A DNA stretch of 64,000 bases from Henckelia pumila (lineage: Eukaryota > Streptophyta > Magnoliopsida > Lamiales > Gesneriaceae). Position 1 is the first letter of the stretch. Each line of letters opens with the position of its first letter. The position numbers and the translations under genes were made by a program. The DNA is taken from positions 92,956,151 through 93,020,150 of the forward strand of contig NC_133120.1 in assembly GCF_033568475.1 (NCBI RefSeq). The letters are read 5' to 3'. Shown piece after piece: positions 1-11,500 of this stretch. The notes beneath the pieces were generated by a model. The model worked only from the letters and a program-made list of their open reading frames with translations. It was not told the origin of the DNA and ran no database searches.

Positions 1-1429
1 CCATGAGAATTCTAATTTAAGAATGAAATTTATCATAAAACCAAATAGAGATAAGATGATCGTTCATGCTAGTCATATCACTTCGAACTCCAATACTATA
101 TATAAATACTTTTTGTCGAACAAAGTGATAGTACAATTCATATTCACCTAAATATAGGAGTATAAACTTTGGAAAGAACAAGCATTGGCAGGGAAAAGAA
201 AATCATACCATGAAAATTTGATTTCTTGATCAAAAGATACACGGCCTCGATAAAAATAGAAGATTGGATTGTTTTTTAATGATGAATAGCTACACTAGTG
301 ACCTATAGAATAGGATGAATTACACTTGGTGGGGGAGCAAACTTTACTACTCTGAAATTTAAGGATTTATGGTGAGTGGTTAAAGGTGTAGAAGAAGGGG
401 AGAGGGGTGATCAAGAAATTAATTAATGTAGAGTTGGGTTAATTAAATGGCATTTAACAAGACAAACATTGGGCATGACGAGTGACGACACAACATCCAC
501 TCACTCTACTTAGTAGATTAAGGGCAAAAACCCATAATTTATGTGCCATCGGTTTGTCTTTTTCAACAAGAAAGAGGCGTGAAAATGACCCCTAAAGATG
601 ACCTACTATATAAGTGTAATGTATATGGCAACTTTTTTTTTTGTCATTTTTACTTTCTTCTTCTTGACGTTTAGGGAAAGTGCCACAAATTTCGATAAGT
701 TATGGGCAATTATGATGTTTAACGTTTGACGATAAGCTATTGGCTTTGTTCGAAAATTCTACGTTACACCGGCCCAAACATTTGGCGTGTGACTCACATG
801 CAATGTATGGTTATGTTGCTATACCGAGTGAAGCATTTGGCGTGTTATTGCATGGTTATGTTGCTATACCGAGTGAAGCATTTGGCGTGTGAGTAACACA
901 ATGTATGATGATTATGAACACAGTGAATCATAGAATTTCCCAGCCTTGTTCTAGAACGCCAGGTAATATTGATTTTCTTTTGTTGTTTTTTTCAAAAAAT
1001 ACATTAGGCAGATGAGTATTCGATGATAATAATGATGTGATGTATCCTGTCAAAAAAAATGATGTGATGTATAATTGGACAGGCAAAAAAGATGTAAGGT
1101 TTTGGAATCATAAAAATATGTTTTGGGGAAAAGGTTTTCAAGAAATAGGGTGAAAATGGTTTGTTTCCGGAAATGAAACCAAAAGTCGTGTCTTTGGATG
1201 TCAGAAAATGCGACCAAAATGGTCCCAAAAACCTCATTAATAAGCTTAAAACACTTCGACAAAAATACATTCTCTGCAAATTGGTCCATCGATCTTGCAA
1301 GAGCATACTTCACTACAAATCTCATAAATCCCACTCGAGACCGAAACAGGGTGCGAACCTGTTTATCCTGATGGCATCTGATAAAAGATTTGATATAAGC
1401 AGCCTGGTTCAGATTCAAACTAATTCCGC
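1..1429. other. AT-rich intergenic DNA, including the 3' flank of the small acidic-tail gene
   Basis: I see no supported gene between the left edge and the stop codon at 1430. Open frames on both strands at 1004-1619 are short. The plus-strand serine-rich frame at 1161-1619 is the antisense image of the acidic exon of the neighbouring minus-strand gene. The only notable structure is a two-copy repeat at 807-890, listed separately. Confidence 0.5.
807..890. repeat. two-copy direct repeat, 39-bp units at a 45-bp period
   Basis: Positions 807-845 and 852-890 carry the same 39-bp sequence, starting ATGGTTATGTTGC and ending GGCGTGT, separated by 6 bp. A partial third copy of the tail lies just upstream at 780-790. 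This looks like a local slippage or unequal-exchange product; no function is evident. Confidence 0.85.
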
Positions 1430-3294
1430 CTACTGTTCCGGCTCGGCTGTCTCCTCCTTATCAGGGTCTTCCTCCTCTTCCTCTTTCTTTTCTTCCTCCT
1501 CTTCCTCATCTTCTTCTGGTGGATCAGCTGGCATTGGTGGTGGCAATGGAGTTTTCATTGGGCTGAACTGCGGAAAAATGTCAGGTCTCCTTCCTGGTTT
1601 CGGCCTATCCCACTCCTGAAAATGATTGAAACAAGCTTGTTTCAAATCTTCTGCTATAGTTGAACATTTTATCACATATCCCTTAAATGAATGGATTTCA
1701 CCACAAGTTTGGTTTGCATTTAGATGAATATCCAATTAGCCAACGTGGAAGATACAATACCAAATGTTGCAAGGGAGTTCATTTGTGAAATCTTGCCTAT
1801 TGAAATTCCCACTCTAATTCTTACTCTCAGCAAAAATAGAAAGAAAACATAACACAACATGAATTATTATTATTATTTTTAGAAAAAACAAGCCTCGCTT
1901 CTTTATGTTGATAAATGCCAATATGTGAACCGTGGTCCAAAAGAGGATGTTGGTAAGTATCATCCAAATTCCAAAGCATGTTGATGAAAGATCTATTGAA
2001 TTTCAGCAAACTTTATGCAGCCAGGTACACACAATTAACATGTTTTAATTTGAAAGTAGAATTTGAGGCAAAATATAAGAAGTCTCTTGAAAATTACCAC
2101 ACATCTGTTAAGCATCAAGCACCCGGTTGTTCTTTATGGCTCCTACTGTGTGATTAAATCGTGATGTCTGAACTAATGTACGATATGAAATATTTGGACT
2201 GCATAATTACTATCAGTTGTAGTTTTTCGTACACCATGCTCAGTGGATGAAAAAATGAAATTGGGATGAGTCCAATATCTAAGTTAACGGAATCCTAATA
2301 ACTAAAGTCAAGGAAATTCATTTGTTCTGCCACACAACCCACCAAGGAGAACATGATACACGACGTTTCAGTTGAAACGGACTCGTTAAAAAACCAAAAC
2401 AGGAATCATCACAAGCAGTAATAATCTTGAGTTATCCAAGATAAATACTACTCCACTAACTGATAATCAAGAGTTCAGCTGTGTCAAGGGCGAATTCAAT
2501 TTAATTTCCTCTATAAGCAGTTCAAAAATTGTCATAGTTTGTGTGATCTCGATGACTTAAAGTTTGCACAACAAAACTCAGATCTTTTAGATCAATTGTT
2601 TCCAATTATTTCGAGTAACTCAGAGCTCAAACTAAGATATGTGCTCAAATTTTCTCACAGATTAAATTTTCACCAACTATTTTTTTAGTGCATTTGAGGC
2701 CGAGTCTAAGGTAGGGTAGCTTCCCAGTCCAAATTCCATAACAAGGATTGATCTTGCTCAATATTATTCAACAATTAATTAAAAAAGAGTTTCTCCAAGA
2801 TTTTCCAGTTCAATTTCTGTTCTGTGACTGCGTCACTCTTATTCTATTTCGTACCAAAATTTTTGAGCTAAAAAAGGTAAATTTTAGCATAATCAGAATT
2901 CAGACGACGAAATTGAATCAGCATCCCAAAATTCACAATTCATTAATTTAATGAATAAAAGCTCGGAATTAACAGAAAAAGGCGAGAAAACCATCCGAAA
3001 GAAGTCCACAGAGTTAGAAAGGCAATGAATTGAACTCACAATTGGAAAATCAAGAGGCGACCGGCGAGTCATCTTCTCTTCTTCGGGAGCCATACCCACA
3101 ACCAGTGACCTCCGGCCTCCGCGCGCTACTCCCGGAGAGTAAGTTCTCGGGAAACCAGGCAAAACAGGAATCAGGTAAGACGACGACGTCGCCGCCGCTG
3201 CCGTGGATGAAGTTGAAGGAGGCGAGGGACAAAAAACCGACGGAGTGGTCGGAGTTCTAGTTGATGAGAGGAGGGAGAGGGACAGAGACGCCAT
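1430..3294 (-). CDS. small probably plastid-targeted protein with proline-rich core and acidic tail (two exons, 146 aa)
   Basis: Exon 1 is 3040-3294 (85 codons from ATG at 3294) and exon 2 is 1430-1615 (61 codons plus stop), joined in phase 0 through a 1.4 kb intron with donor GTGAGT and acceptor TTCAG. The N-terminus is rich in Ser, Thr, Pro and Ala (MASLSLSLLSSTRTP), has basic residues and almost no acidic ones for about 60 residues, as in chloroplast transit peptides. The exon junction gives SPLDFPI-EWDRPKPG. The core has GRRPDIFPQFSPMK and LPPPMP, followed by an acidic stretch of about 30 residues dominated by Glu, Asp and Lys. I do not recognise a named family. An unseen micro-exon cannot be excluded, but the phases already match. 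Upstream in-frame Met codons before MASLS are not needed for the targeting peptide. Plastid location is inferred only from composition. Confidence 0.68.
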
Positions 3295-3615
3295 ACGGGG
3301 CGGAGCTGCTGATGCTGGTGATTGCTTAGCTTCTCCGCCAGAAATGTGCGGTCGCGCACCGCCACGGGAGAGAGCAAGAGAGGACTGCGCGTGAACCGAC
3401 TCACGACTAAAAACTTGAGTTTGGATCCGAATGTCATTTGCTCGATCCGAATTTCGACCCGACTTGGTAAATAAATTATAACTCACTTTTTATATATTAG
3501 CGATGATTTCATGATAATCTTCGTAAAATTTTAAAAATTTATAAATAGTTGAGAATTGCTTTTGCTCTCCAAACACTATCATATCGTTATCGTTACCATT
3601 CATAGTCGATACAAT

Positions 3616-4367
3616 TAGGGTTGATCAATTTTTTTAAAAAAACCGTTTGAACCAATCGTCCTGCAGTGCACTGTCGTACCTCATTTTTTTTTAAAATAAC
3701 CACGATTTTTTTTTTTTAAAAAAAAGAACCACCCCTTTCCCATAGTGCGATTATAATATTAGGTCAAAACCGCACCGTACCGCACCGTCGTGTGTAGTTT
3801 TATTTAGCTAGAGTTATATTTATTAATGAGCACACGGTATATACACAATAGATTTCTACTTGTGTCACTCCCACTCTAGTATTTTAGAGCAAGATCAAAC
3901 ATCTAGTGTTTAAAGTTTGAAAAGTGACAAATGATGGAGGTATTGCAAACTACCTTTGTGATTTTTTGAAGAAAATATTATGTTCAATTGTTATGATTGT
4001 GAGGTTATACAGAAAAACCATATACTGAATTGTTTGTGGATATTTTGGTATGTCTACACATATTATAGTTGATTAACTTTATTTTATCGTTTGATTGTTA
4101 TTTTATCTAGTTTTATTGTGTTTATTATAGTTTTTATTCATTGTTCTAAATAATTTAAATAGTTATATTTTTTTCCATTATACTTATAATTAAAAAAACG
4201 GTACCGTGAACCGGCTGCAACCGCTTAAAACCGCTGAAAACCACAAAAAATGATTTTACATATAAAATCTCAATTAAAAAAATACCGATAATTAACAATG
4301 TACAATAAAAATAGGTTTAAATTTCTTACAAAAAAAAAATCGATAAAACGCACTGTGATCACCCCTA
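3616..4367. mobile_element. possible non-autonomous hAT-like element with TAGGG-type ends
   Basis: The left end reads TAGGGTTGATCA and the right end, reversed, reads TAGGGGTGATCA, giving short terminal inverted repeats of a kind common in plant hAT elements. Between them lie repeated CCGTTT, ACCGCACCGTACCG and ACCGCTTAAAACCGCT motifs but no coding frame. The flanking 8-mers (GATACAAT left, AATTAAAT right) match at only five positions, so there is no clear target-site duplication. It lies between two divergently transcribed genes, the acidic-tail gene and ESP1, within 250 bp of the ESP1 start. Confidence 0.4.
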
Positions 4368-4440
4368 AATTAAATACAATGTACAAGTACAATACTTTCG
4401 GTGAATAAAATATAAATATAAACATTTTTTTAAAAAGAAT

Positions 4441-4507
4441 AAATATATAATATAATATAATATAAATATAAATATAAATATAAATATAAATATAATATAA
4501 TAAATAA
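4441..4507. repeat. AT-only hexanucleotide repeat (ATAAAT)n upstream of ESP1
   Basis: A low-complexity tract of repeated ATATAA and ATAAAT units ends about 90 bp upstream of the ESP1-like ATG. It could be unstable in length and lies where core promoter sequence is expected. No distinct TATA box can be picked out inside it. Confidence 0.8.
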
Positions 4508-4596
4508 ATAAACACTTAAAAAGAACTAATAATTTGCTATTATTTTTTAATCCTTCGACCTCTCTTCCTTTCTGTCTCGCTGCGAGGAAAGAAGAA

Positions 4597-7500
4597 ATGG
4601 CGGGAAAGCAAGTCGCCGGCGACGGCGTGCCTCCGAGCTTGGCTGGGATGTCCAAGAATCAGCTCTACGACATCATGTGTCAGATGAAGGTTGCGCATTT
4701 TGGTTTAGTCGATTATGCTACATGCTCATTAATTTTACTGCTCTTTTTTTTTTTTCCCAATTATTCGATCGATTAGAAAATTACACGGTGGTGTGAGATT
4801 GAATTCTATGATGGCAGGCGTTGATAGAGCAGAATCATCAACAAGCGAGGCAGATTCTGATTCAAAACCCTGCTCTGACGAGGGCTCTGTTTCAGGTTAT
4901 TTTTCAACTTAGGGTTTTTTCTGTTTCACTGTGATGTCGCTAGTTTAATTGCCGTTTCTTTGAATTAGGGTTTTAATGTGCATTTTATGGTTTGAAGTTG
5001 AATTTATTAGTGCATCTTGATTTTTGAAAGCTAACTTTAAAAAAAAAGAAAAAGAAAAATCTGACACATTAAAAGTTTCTATCATTTGGATGTTATTGGA
5101 TTTTTTATTAAGCCGAGTGGCTGTGTCATAAACCCTGGAAACACAAGTAGATTAGAGTAATCGTTCAACTGTTGTGCTTCTGATAAAAAAAAAACTGCTG
5201 TGCCACAAACTATCCCGGGATTAATTTTTTTTATGTTTTTAACTTTTATATTTCTAGGTTTCTCATAGGTGATTAGACTCCTGTATTGCATAGGAAATGG
5301 AAAATTTTGCACATGGTGTTAATTGCTTCTCAGTTTTTTTTTGCAGTATTGTATAAAGGCGTAGTTGTATATTAGTTGCTTTGCTTTTCTCACTCGACAG
5401 AGTGTTTACACATCTTTTCCTCCATTGGCCCTTCAATCCAAGTAAACTGTAATACTTCTTCGTTAATGTACGCCAAATATATTAACTGGAAAAGGATTGA
5501 AGGATGGTGTTCACTTCATCACTTCAATTTATTTGATGTGCATAAAGAAGAAGCATATTCAGTGTTAACACAATCCTTCAGTCCTTCAAATTAACAATAG
5601 CACTTCAATTTATTTGGAATGTGATGGTGTTAATTTATTTGGAATTAGTTTATTCTTCTTCACTTCAATCATTTTGTCATATAACTGGAAAAGGAAAAGG
5701 GAATTAATATTTAAGAAGACGTGATTCAAAAAGGGAAAATTCTGCCTTGTATGCTAAGAAGAGGAAAATAGTATTTCCAAGATCAAAATATTGGATCTAA
5801 GAAACCCGAGTTAGACTTGTGTCGTACGAAATACACAGTTTTATGTTCATTTTATCAGGATTGAATTGGAATGGAGATATATTGGGATTCTTGCTATATT
5901 TTTGGGCACGTACTTGTGTTAGCGCGGGGTATCATCTAGGTTAAAAACTTAAAACACCACCATATAAAGGTGACATGGACCAAGTTTCAGAGTTCCTTTC
6001 ATGGACACAAACGCCTAATACCAACTTATTTACTAGAGAATAATACTAGCTGCCAGCTTTGCTTGAATTCCTTGCCACATCAAGATAAGGGCTTAGAAAG
6101 TTCAAAAACTCTATAAGATTCACAATTCAACTCAAGAAATTCAAACAATTTTTATTTATTGTTTGGAAGCTTTTGGCTTATGTGCTATTTCAGCTACTGA
6201 CATTTATATAATCGTGTCCCTCACTAGGCACAAATTATGCTCGGAATGGTGCAGCCCCCTCAAGCAGTACGTTCTTTTGTCTCGTCTGTACATTTTATTT
6301 TGTTTTTTTCTTTGACATTTCTGAAAAGTTCTGTAATTTTTTATGTTATTTGCAGGCTCCAACTATTTCTCCATCAGTGTCACAAAATTCTCAGCAACCA
6401 ATAATGCCAACTCAGCAGTCCAATATTCAGCCCGCGTCATCGTTTCCAGTTGATCAGAACCAAGGGAGAAAGCAGCAATCAATCCAAAGTGTCGCATCTA
6501 AACCTCAATCCCAATCTATTCCTCCTAATGTTCAACCCCAACTGCCGCAGTCCCAGTCCTTGCAATCAATTCAGAAGCCTAAGGGGCAACTTGGTCCCAG
6601 ATCAACACCATTGTCTGTTCCACAGTCCTCTCAAGTGCCTAATCCGACACAATTGCTGCAGCACCCTGCTCCACCACCTCCTTCACTTCATCAGTCCTCA
6701 ACGCCCATGTCCTCAACCCCCATGCAATCACAGCAACCTAAACCTCTGCAGAACACAGGCAGCCAATACTTGCCTCTACAACCGCCTTTACAGCCACCAT
6801 TACCACCACAGCCAAGACCACAAATTCAACCCTTCTCCCATCAGGTTCATACTCAAATGGGACCAAGTTTGGGTTTCCAGCATCCTGGTGGACAACAGAT
6901 GCATCATTCCCAACCCATGTTCCATGTAAACTAAAGATCGACTTTTAAGCTAAACGAGTTTGTGTATTTTCTGTGTTGTTTCCAATAATCCTGTTTTCCT
7001 TTTCTTTCCTCCATTTTAATGCGTGTGTTATTCAGCCAGGAACGGTGCCTTCTGCCGGATTGGGACCTTCATTTCTGCAAGGACAGCCACCACTCCCTAA
7101 TCAGCCCCTTCCCCCATCACTTTATCAGGTTTTACATTTTATTTTACGTGAAGTTCAACAAAATGTATGGAAACTGTTAGTTTTTTATTGAATGGGTTCA
7201 TACAATCTTTTGTCCCACCGGTCATTGTATTTTTGTGATGACTTTTTTGAGATGAAAACTCCCTTGTTATTTTTGCTTCCAGACAGGAGGCCCTCACCTT
7301 GGAATGGAATTCAATCAAGTAGGAAGCTCCAGCCAAGTGGATAGAGGACCCAATTGGAGGCCTGGAATGCCCGAAGCTAAAGGACCACATTTTCCGGGAC
7401 CACCTTTAGTTGCCAGTCCAATGGGTACCATCAATCAGCCTCCTCGACCACCATCTGTAATATACTCGTTTAAACTTTCTCATCACGTTGAATTAGAATT

Positions 7501-7665
7501 CCTCCAGAGGCCGATAATCTAATGTTTATGTCTATGCAGTTGACTCCTGAGATGGAGCAGGCATTGCTGCAGCAAGTTATGAGTCTGACTCCTGAACAGA
7601 TTAGCATGCTTCCTGCTGATCAAAGAAATCAAGTGTTTCAATTGCAGCAAATGCTTCGTCAATGA
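4597..7665 (+). CDS. ESP1: ESP1/CstF64-like cleavage stimulation factor lacking an RRM (seven exons, 390 aa)
   Basis: Exons: 4597-4689, 4818-4895, 6228-6266, 6356-6925, 7036-7128, 7283-7456 and 7540-7665. Every junction is phase 0 with GT-AG borders. The N-terminus (MAGKQVAGDG, then MSKNQLYDIMCQMK and LIEQNHQQARQILIQNPALT) is the CstF64 hinge domain that binds CstF77/symplekin. The middle 250 residues are rich in Pro, Gln and Ser. The last 41 residues (LTPEMEQALLQQVMSLTPEQ to LQQMLRQ) are the CstF64 C-terminal three-helix domain. Canonical CstF64 begins with an RNA-recognition motif; here the hinge starts directly after the initiator Met. That is the layout of Arabidopsis ESP1, a nuclear mRNA 3'-end-processing factor linked to RNA silencing. 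Its 3' end converges on CFM3 about 0.9 kb away. Family identity is strong; ESP1 orthology rather than an independent RRM loss is an inference. Confidence 0.88.
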
Positions 7666-8564
7666 AAGCCAAGTGGTGTCGGAACTTCCGATATAATCGA
7701 GTCTTTTGCTCCACCTACGGACAATTATAATTCTGCTGATTGTATTTCGTAGCTTTTAATGTTGTTTCTTTTATTTTTGTTATTGCTTTCCCTTCTCAAT
7801 TTCCTAGTTAGCCTCTGGGTTTAATCCCATTGAACTCACATCCCAAAAAAAAAAAATTAGATTAAGAATTCATTCTGTATTGCCTGAATTTAAGTTGAGG
7901 TTCAAGAACATTGTATCAGATTTCCATGAAAATTTCAACGACCATCTTCCTTGTATTTTCCTCGTACTATCTTAGGTTTATCCTTGAAATTTTTGTTTTC
8001 GTTATGCATCATATGGTTACCTAGTTTGAATAACGGTCGACCAAATCCAAGGTTTTAAAATAATTCTTGTGATGTTTTAATAGTTAAGCCAGCAAACATG
8101 ATAGCATAGCACGATGTAAACCGGCAAGATGTTACGTTTTTATCTGTTAGTGATGCATGAGAGTCACAGTGGCTAAGCTTCAAGTGTTTGAATATGGGTA
8201 AGACACCAACAAATGGAGTTGAAATGAATAAATAATTCATATGGAAAAGTTTACTTGTTATTTTCTAAGTCGTTACAGACACACTGCAGAACCTACAACC
8301 CCCCTATATGATGTTGTTCTTTCATTAAATAATTTACATCGGCCGATAAAACTCCAAAAATTCCCACCTTTTGGGACACAACATGGCGATTGCATTACAA
8401 CCTGTGCAATCCCCAAATCATGATTTTCAATTGCCATTGATGCTCTAGAATCGTTGTTTCTTGAATTCTTGGCAAACAGGCACAACAAAGCCTCTTCATC
8501 ATATAGCAAGCGTGATTTTCTTCTTATATCTGGCCTTTTTTTTAGATGATAAGCAGTGGGACGG
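7666..8564. other. convergent 3' flank between ESP1 and CFM3
   Basis: Both neighbouring genes end toward this stretch, so it should hold two 3' untranslated regions. A TAAATTAAG-type AT-rich sequence with an A11 run lies at about 7844-7857, after the ESP1 stop. I see no conserved reading frame or mobile-element terminus here. Confidence 0.5.
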
Positions 8565-11500
8565 TCATTCTTGGCCATAATTACGCGAAGGAGAATCAAA
8601 GTCTTCGAAACTGGAAAAGTCAGAATCTTCGTCATCCTCCACATCTTCTTCGTCTTCATCACCATCAGAACCAGCTATTGAATCTTCATCTTCACTCTGC
8701 ACAGAGGACTGAACATTACACTCTTTTTACCTGTTTCTTATCTTATGTTTGGTCATTTCCCTGACATGTCTAAAATTTTGGTTTTCAAGGTGGCATTTGC
8801 TTTATGTGATACCATGAACGACTCAACTAGAAAAGTATACATGCTAAATGATGAGTACGTGGAAAACAAAATTACTACTCACTTGATCAGCAAAAACACT
8901 GTTGAACTTGTCGTGATCTTGTAACTTACCAGGCTTGCTATTCTCCACATTAGTGGAACCACCCTATAAAGAGTTAGGATGGAAGAGTTTAGTTGTATAA
9001 ACACGCTAAAATAGATAAACAAATTCTAACCGATAAATGTTCAAGAGGGGGGGGCGGGGGGGCGCATGAACTTTTTACAGGATGTGATGTCGGTGACACT
9101 AAAAGCACATTAAAAAATACAATATTTGAAAAGGTGACTACCCCTGCTTCAGATCCTTTTTAAAATTATGATTATAAATTTGGAGTACACAGATAAATGA
9201 CGACGACCACTGTCTTCAGCAGTTCATCCCTTCAACAAAAGAATACAAGGAATTAATGGTAAGAGAGTTGAATCACTCCAAGAACTAACAACAAATATAT
9301 ATGTCAGGTTCACAAGGATCTTCACCTACAACTTGAGTAAACAAACAGCTTAAAATAGCAGAAAAGTCCACAAACAAATAGCGAAAACACACCAAGAAAT
9401 GAAAACTTAAGAAATGGAGTTGACATGCTAGTAAGCAGCTCAAGGAGATTGATATATACTTGAAAATTAAACCATATCGAGAGATATTATGATCGCAATC
9501 AACCTCCAAACCACAACTTACATTATCGTGTTTTATCTGCTCTATATTCTTCTCCAATTCGGATATGTGCTGAGTGAAACCCTGCACCATCAAGAAAGAG
9601 GCTGATTAAAATATACAAATCAAAGGGGCATCACAACAATCATTTAACTATGAGGTCATGCTTTAATAAAACCATTGCTTGTTTTTTTAATTATATTTCA
9701 TTTCATTGTTATAAATTTGGAAACTAGATGTAGAGAATGAATGACCCAACCTCATATTGCTGCAAGGCAACTCTACGCTTCAATGCTTTTTGCTTCGTTA
9801 GAAGGTTTCTCGGCCTTAAGGTAAGAGGTCGGTGATAATTCTTGCCACGATAGAAAACTACAGCATGACCTTTGGGGACTCTGTCAATTGACACTAGTAT
9901 TCCACCACTTTCATACTCCAAAAGTCTAGCTGTTTCTTCAACCAAAGAAAGTTCTTTTTCCTTTGATATCAGCTTTACAAGTTCTCTATGTTTCCAGTGT
10001 AGATGCATGTTCTCAATAACACCATCAAAAACACCACGAATCCCTGAGAGATTATCATAAAGAAACATGATATTCCATTTTTTGAAACTTTGAACACTTG
10101 TTTTGACTGAAAAATGGAAACTGAACTCAACTAGACATAAATTCCCTTCTACCATTAGACTCTATCACATTGACAACTTACCCAATGGCAGGTATGCTTT
10201 CATTCTTAATCCAACCTTGCGATACATAACTCGTTCCTCATCTGTGATTGTTTCCTGGTCATCTGAAGGACTGGCAGGCATCCAGGATGACCCAATTTTA
10301 GACAGCTTAGTCTCTGCTTTGAGCTTCTTTGCCTGAGACTGTAATTGCATAGTCAGTTAAAAACCTGAATCTCAATTCTCAACCAACGAATGAGGAAACA
10401 TCTTGTCCTACAGTTAGTGATTTGGATATTACAATACATTCATACTATACAGGAACATTAATAGGAGGATGGATGTGATGAGATGTGGAGAGCTTGAATT
10501 CATCATAATTCTACAAAAATATAGAGATAAGTAGGTAACGCACCAGCAAAACTAGATTATCATAGTAACACAGGGCATACTTACAATGGCTAACTTATGT
10601 TCAAGTCGGCTGACCACTCTGGCACTCTTAGCTCTGTCTGCCTCTTCTATCATCTTCTGATGTTCTTCGGAAGAGATTTCTGTCCCCCATCGTGCCTGAG
10701 CCTCGTAAAACTCAGCCAAAGTACCAGTCTGGGCTTCTTTATCTTGACCAACTGAAACTGCTGCTGATCTAACTCTCATTTTCTCCTCATCATCCTGTAC
10801 CTGTTTTGCCGATTCCTGTCTTTCTGCTAAATAAGTAGCCACACTAGATGGAAGAAAATCCTTTCCTCGGTGCATAACTATGAAATATTTGTTTCTTAGA
10901 AGCAAGACTCCCCCAGTTAAATTCTGCCAAAGAGACCAGGAGAAGAGAAGAAGAGGGGAAAAGGAGCAATTAAGTAAGAATGACTTGTGACTGAAATCAA
11001 AAGCAAATTCCAGATCTCTAATAAGATACCAGGATTTAAATGTAATGTTTTGCAGATATTATGAAAATATTGAGTGTGTAGTGACTTCCTAGTCCAGTAT
11101 TAACATGAACACATTACTGCGATGCCAATAATCCCTTCCTCCCAGCCTCCATCAATCACACACATGCAAATATATGTCCTACATGTTTTACTTACATTAT
11201 AAACTCTGTCGGTGTGTTTAAATTGAGGAATTGGGAGCGAAAAATTTCAAACCCGTGATATATATCATAATATTAATTACACTCAATTCACATTTGGATA
11301 ATTTTTATATACACGGTATTCAAATTTTTGAACCACTATTTTCATCTTAATCTTTCAATCATAAGAATGCATTTCCAATGCTAAATTATAGAAGAACTTG
11401 AAAGCCACACTCTAAAATCCATTTCTCAAGTCAAATATTTCGATCTAAATGCAACCTTAATGAACGCAAAAACAAGAGTCTAAATGTGATTCTGCAAAGG

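Noticed and set aside
1161-1619. Plus-strand 152-codon frame with a long Ser run
   Set aside because: The Ser run is the antisense image of the Glu/Asp/Lys codons of the minus-strand acidic exon; splice borders and phase support the minus strand.
3030-3437. Several overlapping frames on both strands around 3050-3440
   Set aside because: They overlap the GC-rich transit-peptide exon in other frames and have no domain or splice support.
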